DNA of 64,000 nt. Origin: Areca catechu. Lineage: Eukaryota > Streptophyta > Magnoliopsida > Arecales > Arecaceae. Of the stretch, positions 22,701-33,503 are shown piece by piece (positions within the stretch are counted from its first letter, which is position 1; every line of letters begins with the position of its first letter). The position numbers and the translations under genes were made by a program. The notes under the pieces were generated by a model, which saw only the letters and a program-made list of their open reading frames with translations, was not told where the DNA came from and ran no database searches. The stretch spans positions 125,098,112 through 125,162,111 of the forward strand of contig CM038047.1 in NCBI GenBank assembly GCA_021397845.1. Reading direction: 5' to 3'.

Positions 22701-23676
22701 GGCATTCTCTTAATCGGGAATGACATCGCAGCACTGCAAGGAATAAAGGTTTGGTTATCATCTCAGTTCTCTATGAAGGACATGGGTGAAGCCTCTTACA
22801 TACTAGGTATGAAGATCTATAGAGATAAATCTAAGAGGCTTCTGGGACTGTCCCAGTCTAAGTACATGACACCGTGCTGAAACGGTTCAGCATGGAGAAT
22901 TCCAAGAAGGCTATCTTCCCATAGGCATTGGAATTGATCTCTTCAAAAGGAATTGTGCGACAACTCTTGAGGAGAGAGAGCATATGAGTAGAATTCCATA
23001 TGCTTCGGCAGTGGGTTTTATCATGTACACCATGACATGTACTAGACCAGACGTGGCATACTCACTAGGTGTAGTGAGCAGATACCAGTCTGACCCAAGT
23101 GAAGCTTATTGGAAAGTGGTTAAAACCATCCTTAAGTATTTACGAAATACTAAAGACCAATGGCTAATTTATGAAGAATCTAACTTGAAACTTATGGGAT
23201 ATACTGACTCCAGTTTCCAATCAGATAAAGATGATAGCAAGAGTATGTTAGGTTTTGTCTTTACCCTGAACGGAGGTGTTGTCTGCTGGAAAAGTTTCAA
23301 GCAGCCTACTATGACGGACTCAGTATGCGAAGCAGAGTACATTGCAGCATCTAATGCAGTGAAGGAAGTTGTGTGGTTGCAAAAGTTCCTTGGCGAGCTG
23401 AGAGTGATACCTTCCCTGGATGGTCCTACTTCGGTGTACTATGATAACACTAGAGCCATTGCTCAAGCCAAAGAGCTGAAGTCTCATCATCGCACAAAGC
23501 ATATTCTGTGGTGCTATCACCTTGTACGAGAGATCGTGGAACGAGGTGACATTGACCTTCAGAAGATCGATGGAAAGGAGAACCTGGCTGACCCCTTCAC
23601 TAAAGCCATCGGAGTTCAAGAGTTTGACTGTTGTAAATGGAAAATGGGAATGACATTCTGTACTGATTGGCTTTAG
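19739..23676 (+). pseudogene. Gag-Pol of copia F, multiply disrupted
   Basis: Gag starts at 19739 (MSSNLSLRSLLDNEKLNG), breaks after about 50 codons, and resumes at 20032 with a UBN2-type region. The zinc knuckle CFFCKKQGHWKRNC lies near 20470-20511; the protease motif VLDTGS near 20635 is kept. A GAG-pre-integrase stretch (LWYCRLGHINRN) precedes an integrase core cut by stops (21205-21720). RT resumes at 22127 (KWIFKRKKGADGK), but the catalytic YVDD reads YVDG at 22692-22703, so the enzyme would be inactive. The RNase H part (22984-23676) is open and ends DWL-stop. Order PR-INT-RT-RH proves Ty1/copia. At least five stops or frameshifts interrupt it. Confidence 0.9.
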
Positions 23677-23678
23677 TC

Positions 23679-23689
23679 TAAGTGAGAGT
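23679..23689 (+). promoter_or_regulatory. Polypurine tract of copia F
   Basis: AAGTGAGAGT directly before the 3' LTR start TGTTAGG and just after the end of pol. It is short and weakly purine-rich. Confidence 0.5.
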
Positions 23690-25558
23690 TGTTAGGAATT
23701 ATGTCCCAAAGCCAATCGTCTAGGCTATAGACGATTGTGCTACTTTATATTTGTATATGAATTCTTTATAATAAATAAAAAGTTATTTATTTTTGGCTGT
23801 CCATCATTTTACATTTTCCTGTAATGAACTCTTGTATGATGGAGTCCTTAGAACAACTTTATTTTGATATAGAGAGGATACATCAAGTAATTCTTAAACT
23901 GGTTCACAACCAAATGATACATTGTTATAGGACGACAATGTATCAAGTGTAGGTTGTTGTATGTCACATTTGTTGGTTGTCCTCTTAACCAAGAAGTGTG
24001 GAGACACTGGTGTGACATACAAGTGAAGTGTATGACATTTCACTGAACGTGACCATCTACGAAGCTCCCTTCTACCAAAGGGTTGCTCGCGAAGGGATAT
24101 GGATATATGTATCCCTCAGACCTGAGGTCACCATGGTAGCTTGCAAGCAACTAACTATACTTTGGTGCCGGACTATCTAGATTTCTAATTTAGTGATGGA
24201 AGGTTTCTGGGTATAGTCAAGTACTTGTGGAGCGGTGGTGGATCAAGATGGAATTGACATCTCCAAATAGTTTGGAGTGAATGACTCACTATGTTTCAAT
24301 TCAGCAAAACCTTGGCTAAGGTAGTTCTTGTGAGGAGTCACAGAATTTGTGAGGTTGAGACATGATCTAGATAGACCAAATTAGGGTTGGTAGTCGAATC
24401 CTAGGTCATTCTGAGCAGTGTAAGGTCAAAGGGATAAATTATACGGTAACCATATGCCAGAGGTTCTTATGAGGTGCTCTGCATCTTCGACCTATCTGGA
24501 TGTCGGGTATCATTGCTAGATGAGGACATTGACTAGTACTGGAAATGTTCCAGTACTACCGGCTTAGTGTTCGAACCTATGGGTTCTCATACCATAGATT
24601 ATTTCTATCTAATCTTGTGGCTAATTGACGATTGGGAATCGTTTGTCATCACCTGAAGTCAATATGATTGACATTGCTCCAAGTGTCGACACTTGGGATT
24701 TTGTAGGTGTTGACACTTGGTGAAGTATCGACACTTGGTCATTTTCGAGTGTTGACACTTCCTGTGACGAGCAAAATTTCTCGGAGGATTTTGTGGAGGA
24801 TTTTTGGGCATGTTTTGTCCTGGTTTGAATTTTGAATTCAAACCAGATTTGGCTCAAGGTTATTTTGGTATGAAAGTCATACTTACCTTAATGGCTTGGA
24901 CCCATTTGGAATGGCCATGATCCTCTCCCCCATTCTCTCACTTCATCTCTCCTCCTTCCTTCTTCTCCCTCTCATGGTAGCTCTTATCAATATAGGTCTT
25001 TGTAGTAGCTGCTGGGGTTACACATACATGTACAGCTAGAGAGAAAAGAAAAGAGAGGAAGAAGAAGGGTTTTGTGAGAGGTTTAGGGATTGGGTGTGAG
25101 CCACCTAGCAATCAAGCTAGGTCTTGGGAAAGAGATTTTGGGAAGGGATTCCTGCTTTCTTTCTAGTCTTCCTGGATGAAGAAGATCGGCCAAGGATCCC
25201 GAAGAGCAAGCAATCTGAGGGAGTTGATTAGAGTCGAGCCCAGGTGTGGACATCCAATAGAGGCCAGATGCTTGTGTGGCTCGAGCGCCCTCCTCCTCCT
25301 CAGAGCTCTTCATAGCTTCTCTCCAGCACTCTCTGAGGTATAGAGGTATAACCTTTATGTTTATGTTCTTTTGTTATTTTTGATGTTATATGCATGCTAC
25401 ATTTTTATGCTAGGTCCTGTTGTGGGCAGATCGGTAGATCGTTTAGATCTATCTACCGAGCCTTTCGCTGTGCATGTCTAAAAATATTTTAAAATGCTTT
25501 TCTTCTACCCCTTTTTTCTTGTATAATGTATGCTAGGTGAAGGTGTTTTTCACCTTCA
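23690..25558 (+). repeat. 3' LTR of copia F
   Basis: 1869 bp, TGTTAGGAATT to CACCTTCA. It carries the AGTGTCGACACTTGG motifs at 24680-24760 like the 5' copy. Scattered substitutions against the 5' LTR are visible (for example GACGACAATG against GATGACAATG), so F is clearly older than A or B. Confidence 0.9.
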
Positions 25559-25563
25559 ATAGG

Positions 25564-26029
25564 ATCCTAATTGGTTAGCCATATTGCATACTAGCATATG
25601 TAGTCTAACCTAATTCCTAACCCAATTGGATTGGGTCCGGTTGCTTGTTAATTGGGCTAACCTAATTATGGAAAACCTAAATTAGGTTGATTCCTAAGTT
25701 GGGCTAGCCAAATCAGAGCTTGATCTAATTTTTATTTGAACTTAAGGGCATTTTAGGCACCATATATGAAGAGTCCCAATGGCATGGGACTCTTAGTACC
25801 TAAATGATATCTTTAACTTCAAAAAGGCACAGAAGGAGCTACAGACCACTGATCTAAAAATAAAACATATGGTTAGAAAGATTATTTGATGCCCTTTCCA
25901 ATGACACCCATATTGCATATGTTTGACCAAATCAATTTGATGCTTTGGGCATACTAAATGGAAAGGGAAAGACTATTGGCGCCCTTTGGCACACCCAAGA
26001 GAAAGTATGGCGCGCAGATGGACTGAGAG
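25564..26029 (+). mobile_element. Copia G, 5' LTR, second part
   Basis: Resumes after the TSD of F and stops at GAGAG (26025-26029), the TSD of solo LTR H. It has no coding frame. Confidence 0.55.
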
Positions 26030-27275
26030 TGGTGTGGTATGCATGATGAGGATTCAATCATGTGACTCTAAAGGAGATTAACCAAAATTTAACTAGCAAT
26101 TCCTACTTGCATATGAGTGATTCAACATATAAGATCAAGGAGATCTAAATAAGAAACCCTAAATGCTTATACTTAAACCCAGCTAGGAGGACTATCAAAA
26201 TCTTAAAGAAATAGGACAAGATTAGAATTCGCACACAAGTCAAGCTAGCCCTATTTAATGATCCTAATCTTAAAAGACTAGGAGTTCAAGCATTGAAATC
26301 TCAAGCACAAGGGATTCGCTCTTAAGGTTCTCAAATGAAAGATCATACCACATAAGAAGGGCCATCTAACTTTCTGGTTTGTAGCAAGTAATCCTTCCTC
26401 CTGGATCTGGAACCTAGAGAACCCTGCAACAAAGAAACCAAGATGATTAGAAGCTTAATTAGAAATGAGAAGATTGATGGAACTCAAAAGGAGAGTTTGT
26501 TGGAAATGATCCTTGGCACCATGGTGGAAGCTTGTGTTAGTGTTGATCTTCTTCTTGTGAGGATGCCCTTAATTCGCCTTGAAGGAAGAGGATTGCTTGG
26601 AAGATGAAGAGTAAAGAGAAGGGTTAGGGAGAAGAAATGATGGAGGAGAGGAAGAGGTTCACTTAGGCACAAAGATCCACATAGGCACATAGAAACACAT
26701 AGAGAGTTTCTAAAAATTTGTATTCATTCATCCCTTTTTTTTTTTTTACAAGGGGCGTCCAAGGCTTTAAATAAAGCCTCACAAATTTTGAAATTTCAAA
26801 TCCCTCAACAAGTGGAGTAATATAAGGGGAGAGGGCTGATTTTCTTGCTTGAAATCCTCCTTGGCCAACTTCCTTGAATTTGAACTTGGGATGGCACCCT
26901 CTTGTGGTGAGGTGGCATGTGGTCCCCTCTTGACGTGGCATGTGGTCCCAAGTTGAGGTGGCGCAAGTGATGTGGCATGTGGTCCCCAATTGAGTTGGTT
27001 TTGGTCTTGATTTGGGGTATACATTGTGAGTCTTCTTTAGGCTTGATGCTAGTTGACCCATTTGGATTAGACTAAGACTAGACCCGACATGGACTCGACT
27101 TACATGATTATTTTGGACTCAAAAGAAAGATTACAGGACCCAACATGGACTCGACTTACATGATTCTTTTGGACTCAAAATAAAGAAAGGTTACCGGACT
27201 CTCTAGTCCAACCATAAAGATTCAGAATGGGCTTGAATTGGTTGGAGTCTCTTTCTGATTCTGGTGCCCGCACCA
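26030..27275 (-). mobile_element. Solo LTR H (chromovirus-type)
   Basis: Ends TGGTG...CACCA. On the minus strand it starts TGGTGCGGGCACCAGAATC, matching the start of the A/B/C LTRs (which read ...CACCAGACTC). An exact 5-bp duplication, GAGAG, flanks it (26025-26029 and 27276-27280). There is no internal region, so it formed by LTR-LTR recombination. The body is not closely similar to the A/B/C/E LTRs and the USE-like box is absent, so it is a distant family. Confidence 0.7.
27075..27190. repeat. Tandem duplication of about 57 bp in solo LTR H
   Basis: Two units share CATGGACTCGACTTACATGA and TTTTGGACTCAAAA with a few changes between copies. Confidence 0.8.
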
Positions 27276-27280
27276 GAGAG

Positions 27281-28289
27281 TCCTTCTGTAGATGGGACTC
27301 TAGGAGCTTCATCAAGAAGGCACCTCTTAGCTCAATCCCCATGCCTTGACAAGTCAAAAGACCGGTTTAAAGTTTGAATGGGACGGTTTGAAGAGGAGTG
27401 AAAAGGTGGCGCGCACATGAAGAGTTGCGCCTCTTCATATGTGCGCGCACAATAGAGGGCAGAGTCCTTTTACATCTGAAACTCTTCAAGCCTCGCATTA
27501 CTTCGGATTAGAAGAGGTGTCTCCCTATCTCAGAAATCGGTATTTGACACATGGCACGATGGGGATTGATCTGGTAAGTGAAAGAACACATATATGACTC
27601 TCCATTCTTGAAGAGTCTTATCAGATATGATGTTTCATATCTGATAAGTGTTGTCGGGATGCATTTCATGGCCCATTTGAGATTATAAATAGGGGGTATG
27701 GTGAAATGAGAAACTACTACTTCTTCTTCGATCTTCTGAGATCAGTATTTTTATTTTCCTGAGAGTCTGTCTGAGAGTCTTCCACTTTCTCCCTCCCTCC
27801 TTGTTTTAGGTTAAGACTTGTCTTGTTAAGACAAGTTCTTCTACACTAGGACAAGGCTTGGTTTTAGGACACAAGCATGTAGGGTCCTAGAGGAGGGTAG
27901 TCCTAGATCCTACAGTGGTTTATAACAGTGTCTTGAGTGTCCTTCAGTAGGATAGGGTGTTCTATAGTGGTCAATAGACCAAAGGCTGCCGAAAGAGTTC
28001 CACTTCTGCAAGCAACTTGAAGGAGTTCTTCCTTGGTTCGAGTTTCATGTGGATCACTGTTGGAGGGTTTGCACTTGTGAACCTTGTGGAAAAGTTGGGT
28101 TTCAGCGATCCAGTTATTTATCTTGACTCTATTTTATGATTCATTAGTTGATATTGCACAAGGGGTTCCTGGGAATTAGGGTTTTCTATACATGTTATAC
28201 ATGTTAGGGTATCATGCTATGAAATTCATTTTTGAAAGTTAAATTATGCATGTTGCATGATCCCCGCGACCCTGGGAGAATTCCCATCA
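27281..28289 (+). mobile_element. Copia G, 5' LTR, last part
   Basis: Continues to CCCATCA next to the PBS at 28291. A TATAAATAGGGGG box near 27684 followed by a pyrimidine-rich stretch fits a promoter. The LTR end is set by the PBS. Confidence 0.6.
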
Positions 28290-28290
28290 A

Positions 28291-28308
28291 TGGTATCAGA
28301 GCCATCCT
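28291..28308 (+). promoter_or_regulatory. Primer-binding site of copia G
   Basis: TGGTATCAGAGCCATCCT: an intact initiator-Met complement two bases after the LTR. Confidence 0.85.
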
Positions 28309-29635
28309 TGTGGCATTCCAATTATGAATCATTTTGGAGTTTGATTAAATTCAACTATTGAGCCGACCCGAACCATATCGAGTCGACTCGACCATGTTCA
28401 TATGTATGATATTATGTCAATATGAAATTATGCATGAACCAAGTAACTACTTTGGATTGGGTTAGTCACCATGGCCATCCCATCATAGGAGCCAAGTAGG
28501 GTTTAAAGGCCCTCTCTTCCCATTCAATGGGTCTCCTATGGTGTGTAGGGGTGCCGTTGTGGCCATATCCCATGAATAAGTGAGGTGAAAGGTATTTTAT
28601 CATGTCTTGATTTGCATATTAGGATAATATGCTAATTATCATATAATGCTATGCATATTAGGGTAATATGATTGATGACATGAATTTTAATGCATATGCT
28701 AGAGTGATATGAATTGGGTTTATATTTGTTATAAACTTGGATATCATGTTTATGTTTATACTTGCAGTAATAAACACTATTTTCATGATAGTTTTAGAAT
28801 ATATTTTGAGATCATCAAAGCCCTCATCAAAAACCAAATTTAGTCATAGTATAAAACTTAGTCAAGAAGCAAAACCGATTAGGGTTTGATCAACCAATTG
28901 GTGTCTAGGCAAGTGGTTCTGGGAAGGTAAAGGGAATGAGGTTTTTAATTGGTTCTGTTGACTGACCTAGCCAATCTATTTGGTATCTAAAGAAAGCAAC
29001 GAGGGGACCTCCTCACCCCTTCCACTCACCTGGCTAATTTGATCATATTTAAATCTTAATTTGGTAATGCTAATTGGTTAAGTGTACTATATTTTGCCTT
29101 CCTTCATGCTAAGCCAAATTTATGTCAAGACTATAGTAGGTTTGTCGTGCATACACAAGGCCTACTCTAGGGTTTGATATAAGATTTGTCTTGGTGCATT
29201 TAGTGCTTTATGGCATGGTTGGAAATGTTGCTTTGTTATGCATACACAAGGGTAACATTATTCAATCATGGCTATATGGAAATAAAGGGTCTGACTAAAC
29301 TAAGACATTATGGTTTGTTGTGCATACACAAGGCCATAAGTATTTTAAAGGCAAAGATAATTGTTGAGAATTGCACGGGTTGCAATTGAAAAGGTTTTCC
29401 TACTTTTGAACTCATGTGTGTTTGTTGTGCATACACAAGGCACTCATGAGGAATAAGGATCTCAACCCCACTAAGAAAACTAGGAAAGGTTTCTCGCTTA
29501 CCATAGTTGAGGGTTATGGTATTTGAAGAAAATAGTGGGAGACATAATTAGATAGAAAGTCCTTATCTAGTTATGGATGTCATCTTGAGTGGTCTGCTGA
29601 CATTGTTCTTTAATTAAATATAGGATATTTAAATA
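28309..29635 (+). other. Untranslated leader of copia G
   Basis: Non-coding. It holds the folded block (28468-28560), the paired TTGGTGTCTAGG/CCTAGCCAAT block (28888-29050), GTCGAC motifs (28361-28400) and four hairpins with a common 20-nt core (29131-29450). It ends at the gag start codon. Confidence 0.7.
29131..29450. repeat. Four hairpins with constant core and variable paired arms
   Basis: The core TTTGTTGTGCATACACAAGG (minor variants in the first two) occurs at 29141-29160, 29232-29251, 29314-29333 and 29421-29440. Each copy is flanked by different but mutually complementary arms: AGTAGG/CCTACT, AATGTT/AACATT, TTATGG/CCATAA and CTCATG/CATGAG. The first and last arms extend to 9 bp around one mismatch. 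Confidence 0.85.
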
Positions 29636-29855
29636 ATGGCTTCAAACTTATCACTGAGTAGCATCTTGCATGCTAATAAGTTAACCGGTTCAAACTATAT
29701 GGACTGGTTGAGGAAGAAGGCTGATGGAGCCTGTTTCGATTGCAGCATATTTGGGCATTAGAAGAAGGATTGCAAGACTTGTCTTGCAAATGCGAATCTA
29801 GATGCAAGTGGTGCATCTAAGGGTTTGTACATGAGGTTTTTTGGAAATCTCAGGT
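29636..29855 (+). pseudogene. Copia G gag remnant with large internal deletion
   Basis: ATG at 29636 opens MASNLSLSSILHANKLTGSN, a copia Gag N-terminus like those of F and D. After about 30 codons (YMDWLRK) it passes directly to a zinc-knuckle segment, CFDCSIFGH-stop-KKDC. Compared with F, most of the Gag core is missing. The join shares the short word GAAG, suggesting microhomology-mediated deletion. A TAG stands where Trp is expected in the knuckle. The copy stops at 29855 against a SIRE LTR fragment; no pol remains. Confidence 0.75.
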
Positions 29856-30368
29856 GAGTCAACACTTGAGTCGGCACTTGATATCTATGAGTCGATACCT
29901 CAGGCAAGTCTTCAACTTCAACATATTCTATAAGAAATTTTTCTTAGGAGATGAGTCAATCCTTGGGTCGACACATGAGTTGATACTTGTAGGGCATGAG
30001 TTGAAATTTCAGTCGTGCCATCTAAAACTTTTTTTACGTGCCGGCTTGAGTCGACACTTGCATTACCATGAGTCGATAGTTGATTAGTGAGTCGACACTT
30101 ACTGAGAATTCTTTAAAAATCACTGAAGCTCTACTGAAGCCGTTTAGTGCTGAACTCTTTATGTCCTTTCAAGCAATCTTCAATTACTTAAGTCCATTTA
30201 TAACTGATCTTTCATTCAAAGAAGGGGCTTTTTCCTCATTTGACAGGCATTCCATTTTTGTTGAATTGAAGAGTACCCTTTTTTATTTAACACACTTCAA
30301 AAAATAGTTAGTACTCAACTTATACTTAAGTATTTTGTTTATCATCAAAATTAATAACGAAGTCAACA
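29856..30368 (-). mobile_element. Start of the SIRE-like 5' LTR (minus strand)
   Basis: Read on the minus strand from 30368 it begins TGTTGACTTCG with ATTTTGATGATAAAC a few bases on, matching the LTR start at 1440. GAGTCGACAC-type motifs recur at 29856-30100. It is probably the displaced front of the LTR whose tip is at 7692-7749, with G inserted between. The small reading frames here are LTR noise. Confidence 0.65.
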
Positions 30369-31494
30369 TAAGCGCTAGACCTCCTTCTTGGAAGCAGGAT
30401 GCCTTATGTCGGTGATCACCTGGATCTTCTCAAGGTTGGCCTCTATTCCCCTCTGGGTGACCATGAACCCCAGGAACTTTTTCACCACAATGCCAAATAT
30501 GTACTTGGCAGGATTCAGCTTCATCTAGTAGAGGTGGAGGTTATGAAATGCCTTTGCCAGGTCGGTGACGTGATCCGACTCCAGACCACTCATAATAAGC
30601 ATATCATCCACGTAGACCTATATGTTGTGATCGATCTGGTCTTTAAAGACCTTGTTGATCAGGCATCGGTATGTGGCCCCTATATTTTTAAGGCCGAATG
30701 ACATCATCCTATAATAGTATGTACCCCTGTCGGTCATAAAATGTTGTGTGTTCCTCATCCTCTGAATGCATGTAGATTTGATTGTATCCAAAGAACACAT
30801 CCATGAAGCTGAGGAACTTGTGATCCAAGGTCGCATCCACCAACTGATAGATCTTGGGGAGTGGAAAACTATCCTTCGGGCAGGATCGATTGAGATCAGT
30901 GTAGTTGATATAGATTCTCCACTTCACAAAGGCTTTCCTGACCATTACCACATTGGCAAGCCAATCAGGGTATCGGACCTCATGGATGAAACCCGCTGTG
31001 AGAAGGTTCTCGACTTCTACATTGATTGCCTTCTATCACTCCGGGGTGAAGCTTCTCTTCTTCTGTCGAACTGGGTGGTAGTTGGGATCAACATTCAGCT
31101 TATGGGTGATCACCTCTAGAGGGATGCTAGGCATGTCGATGGCAGTCCAGGTGAAGACGTCTGTATTAGCCCATAAAAAGCTGAGTAGGAAGGATCTCTT
31201 TTCTTCAAACAACAGGGCCCCCACCTGTACCATCCTTACGGGATCCTCCCCCAAGGGGAAGGGAAACAAGGGCTCTTGGGGTCCAGCTCTGCCAGGTTCA
31301 GCTGATCAAGGACCAGGCTCGGATCGGCCTCTCAAGGCCCTAAAATAGTCTACAAGTAGTGTTGAATTGGCTAGCATGACCCTCTCATCTCCCCAGTCCC
31401 CCAAGGGCTTGGGAACTGAATGAGGAGATGCTTTTTGGAGATGGTGGCATCGAGCAGGTTAAGTCCGGGCTGCCCCAAAATCTTGTCTGCATTG
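30369..31494 (-). pseudogene. Tat-like Ty3/gypsy protease end and RT, fragment
   Basis: On the minus strand from 31494 the words DKILGQPGLNLLDAT, then HLLIQFPSPWGTGE are typical of the end of the Tat protease region. RT follows in pieces: RQKKRSFTPE, YTDLNRSCPKDSFPLP, FMDVFFGYNQI, MMSFGLKNIGATY, DQIDHNI and, near the left end, KKFLGFMVTQRGIEANLEKI. Several frameshifts and stops interrupt it. It stops at 30369, where the SIRE-like element was inserted. The missing gag part is at 58803-59156, so copia D landed between gag and RT of one element. Confidence 0.8.
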
Positions 31495-31867
31495 GGTATT
31501 GTGTCCCTCCGACCTGAGATCATCATGGTAGCTTGCAAGCAACTCCCTGTGCTTTGGTGCCGGACTAGCTGGATTTCTAATCTGGTGATGGAAGGTTTTT
31601 GGGTAGAGGCAAGTACTTATGGAGTAGTGGTGGACCAAGACAGAATTGACCTGTCCAAATTGTTTGGATTGAATGTCTTGCAGTGTCTCAATTTAGCAAA
31701 TCCTCGGTCGGGGTAGTCCTAGTGAGGAGTCACTAGACTTGTGAGGTTGAGACATGTTGTGGATTGACTCAGCTAGGGTTGACAATTAACCCTAGGTCAT
31801 CTTGAGCATTAGAGGTCAAAGGGATGAATTATACGGTAACCATATACTAAAGGTTCGATAGATTGCT
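31495..31867 (+). repeat. Copia D 5' LTR, first part (5'-truncated)
   Basis: Homology to the 3' LTR begins near GTGTCCCTCCGA (compare 49966) and runs to TTGCT at 31863-31867, the TSD of B. Confidence 0.8.
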
Positions 31868-33503
31868 TGGTGCGGGCACCAGACTCAGAAGAAGACTTCA
31901 GAGCTCCATCTGGATCTCTGATTAACCTTGCCCGAAGAATTAGGGTTTTTGGTTTGTAATAAGAGTTGACTAGATCAACTCAATTTAGCTTGAGTCTACA
32001 TTACCTGCATTTTTATTTTGTTGAGTCATGTTGAATCAGTAGTGGACTAGGGTTTCAACCGGGGATGTTACATTTTCTCCCAAGACCTGGCAAGTGGACA
32101 CCACACTCCCAGCCACACTCCCAGTCCAGGGGGCGCCATATCCACATCCAGCAGCCTTTGGTCCCCACTCCACAGATGGCAACCTCCTTCTTTCATGCAC
32201 CAGATAAAGAGAAGAGCACAAATCAAGGGGGCGGCCAAGACTTTCCCAAGTGATTCCAAGCAAAGAAGGGAAGAAGTTTTTCTTGGAAGAGAATATCAAG
32301 GGGCGCCCATTACCTGCCAAAAACACCTAAAACAAAGATGGGAAGAGCCTTGACTTAGGGAGGAAGAAAAGGAGGAGTCCAAAAGAGTTCATCCAGGGAA
32401 GGAAGAAAATTTTTCTTGAAAAAATCCAAGCAAGGTGGCGCCATCTACCTGCCATTTATAACCCAAATCCTAATTTTTGGTATTTTGGCCAACCATATGT
32501 AAGGGATTTTCCTAATTTGGAGATCCCCTCCTTTAGTCCCACATGGGAAAATATGAAACCCTTCTCCCTTGTAAAGCATTATAAATTACATCCCTCTTGT
32601 AAGTTGAAAACAATCTATGAATGAAAAGAAATTTTTTTATGAGCAAACTTATGTTTTCTCTTTTCCGCACTTGCTTCTAAGTGTTGAGCTCCATGAGGGA
32701 GTAAATCCGGGTTCCCTGGAACCTTGAGGAGGTGAGAGATCTCCAAAACCCTAAACCCTAGGTTAGCCACTCAATTCCCAAACCCTAGTCGCCATCACCT
32801 TTCTCTTTCCACCAAGCCCTAGGTGTTTTTCCCCTTCTCACGGCCACCATTTCCAAGCCCTGGCCGGCCACCAGCATCCAACTCCGGTCCAGATACTTCA
32901 GGTCTGTAGCAACTCTAAGAGGAAGTCAGATCGGCCTCCAGGAGAATCCTGATCTCAGCAGCCTCGGCTTTCAAGTTCTTCAGCCTGGTAAGATCTCTTC
33001 TTGAGTTTCTGAATTCCATCTTTTGTTCCTTTTCTCTCCCAGATTCTGAGTCCAGAAGAAGCCGACCAAACCACGAAACCAGTATTAGAGGATCCATTGT
33101 GAAGATAGCCGACTCCGAGGATCCCACAATCTGCTCGAGAGAGTTCTTCCACCAAACCCTGAGAAGATCACAAGTCTGGTTAGTAAACCATCTCTTCTCT
33201 CTATTTCTGTTCTGTTGAAAGTTCAGAGCGAAACCCTAGGTCTGGGAGTTTCTCAACCCCCAGCGATCCATTACTTCTGAACTACTCTGATAAATTTAGT
33301 TTCTTCTAAACTGTGCTTTCAATCTTTACCTAGTTTCCTTCAACTTAGTTTAGCTTCACTTTGAGTTAAGCCAATTTCTGAAATATAAAAAAAAAAAAAA
33401 AAAAAATAACAAAAGAAAATATTAATCTTAATTTTATTTCCGTATACGCTTCTTTGTTCTTTGTTCTGCATCATTTTGGTATCAGAGCTTTCGTCCTGCA
33501 TCA
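31868..33503 (+). repeat. 5' LTR of element B
   Basis: TGGTGCGGGCACCAGACTC to CCTGCATCA, with a second PBS embedded 37 nt before its end (33469-33487). A poly-A run lies at 33388-33410. USE-like box and TATA are annotated separately. Confidence 0.93.
32536..32587 (+). promoter_or_regulatory. USE-like box and TATA box of element B
   Basis: GTCCCACATGG (32536-32546) matches 10 of 11 bases of the plant snRNA upstream sequence element RTCCCACATCG. TATAAATT starts at 32580, leaving 33 nt between. Plant Pol II snRNA genes use the same box with 33-34 nt spacing. In the 3' LTR the box reads GTCCCATATGG (39770-39780) with the same spacing to TATAAATT (39814). Confidence 0.7.

Larger units (their letters stand above)
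8905..25558 (+). mobile_element. Copia F, complete but degenerate element containing element A
   Basis: The two LTRs, 8905-10773 and 23690-25558, are both 1869 bp and alike along their length. They start TGTTAGGAATT and end CACCTTCA. Flanks are AAAGG (8900-8904) and ATAGG (25559-25563), a 5-bp TSD with one change. The gene order, gag-protease-integrase-RT-RNase H, is that of Ty1/copia. The internal region holds chromovirus A (11605-18603). The coding region is full of stops and frameshifts, so F cannot move by itself. Confidence 0.9.

Noticed and set aside
8905..25558. F and G as a single large element
   Set aside because: F has its own pair of equal-length LTRs and a near-perfect TSD, and the G LTR sequence continues across it.
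26030..27275. Solo LTR H as part of the A/B/C/E family
   Set aside because: Only the terminal bases match; the body differs, and the USE-like box and embedded PBS are missing.
28291..28308. tRNA-like words (TGGTATCAGAGCC) at many places
   Set aside because: They are primer-binding sites next to LTR ends; no tRNA cloverleaf surrounds any of them.
30369..31494. Plus-strand frames of 87-117 codons
   Set aside because: Antisense shadows of the Tat-like RT, whose motifs read on the minus strand.
32744..32765. Telomere-like CCCTAAACCCTA in the B LTR (also 39979-39995)
   Set aside because: Only about two units, in an ordinary LTR context, and repeated identically in both LTRs.
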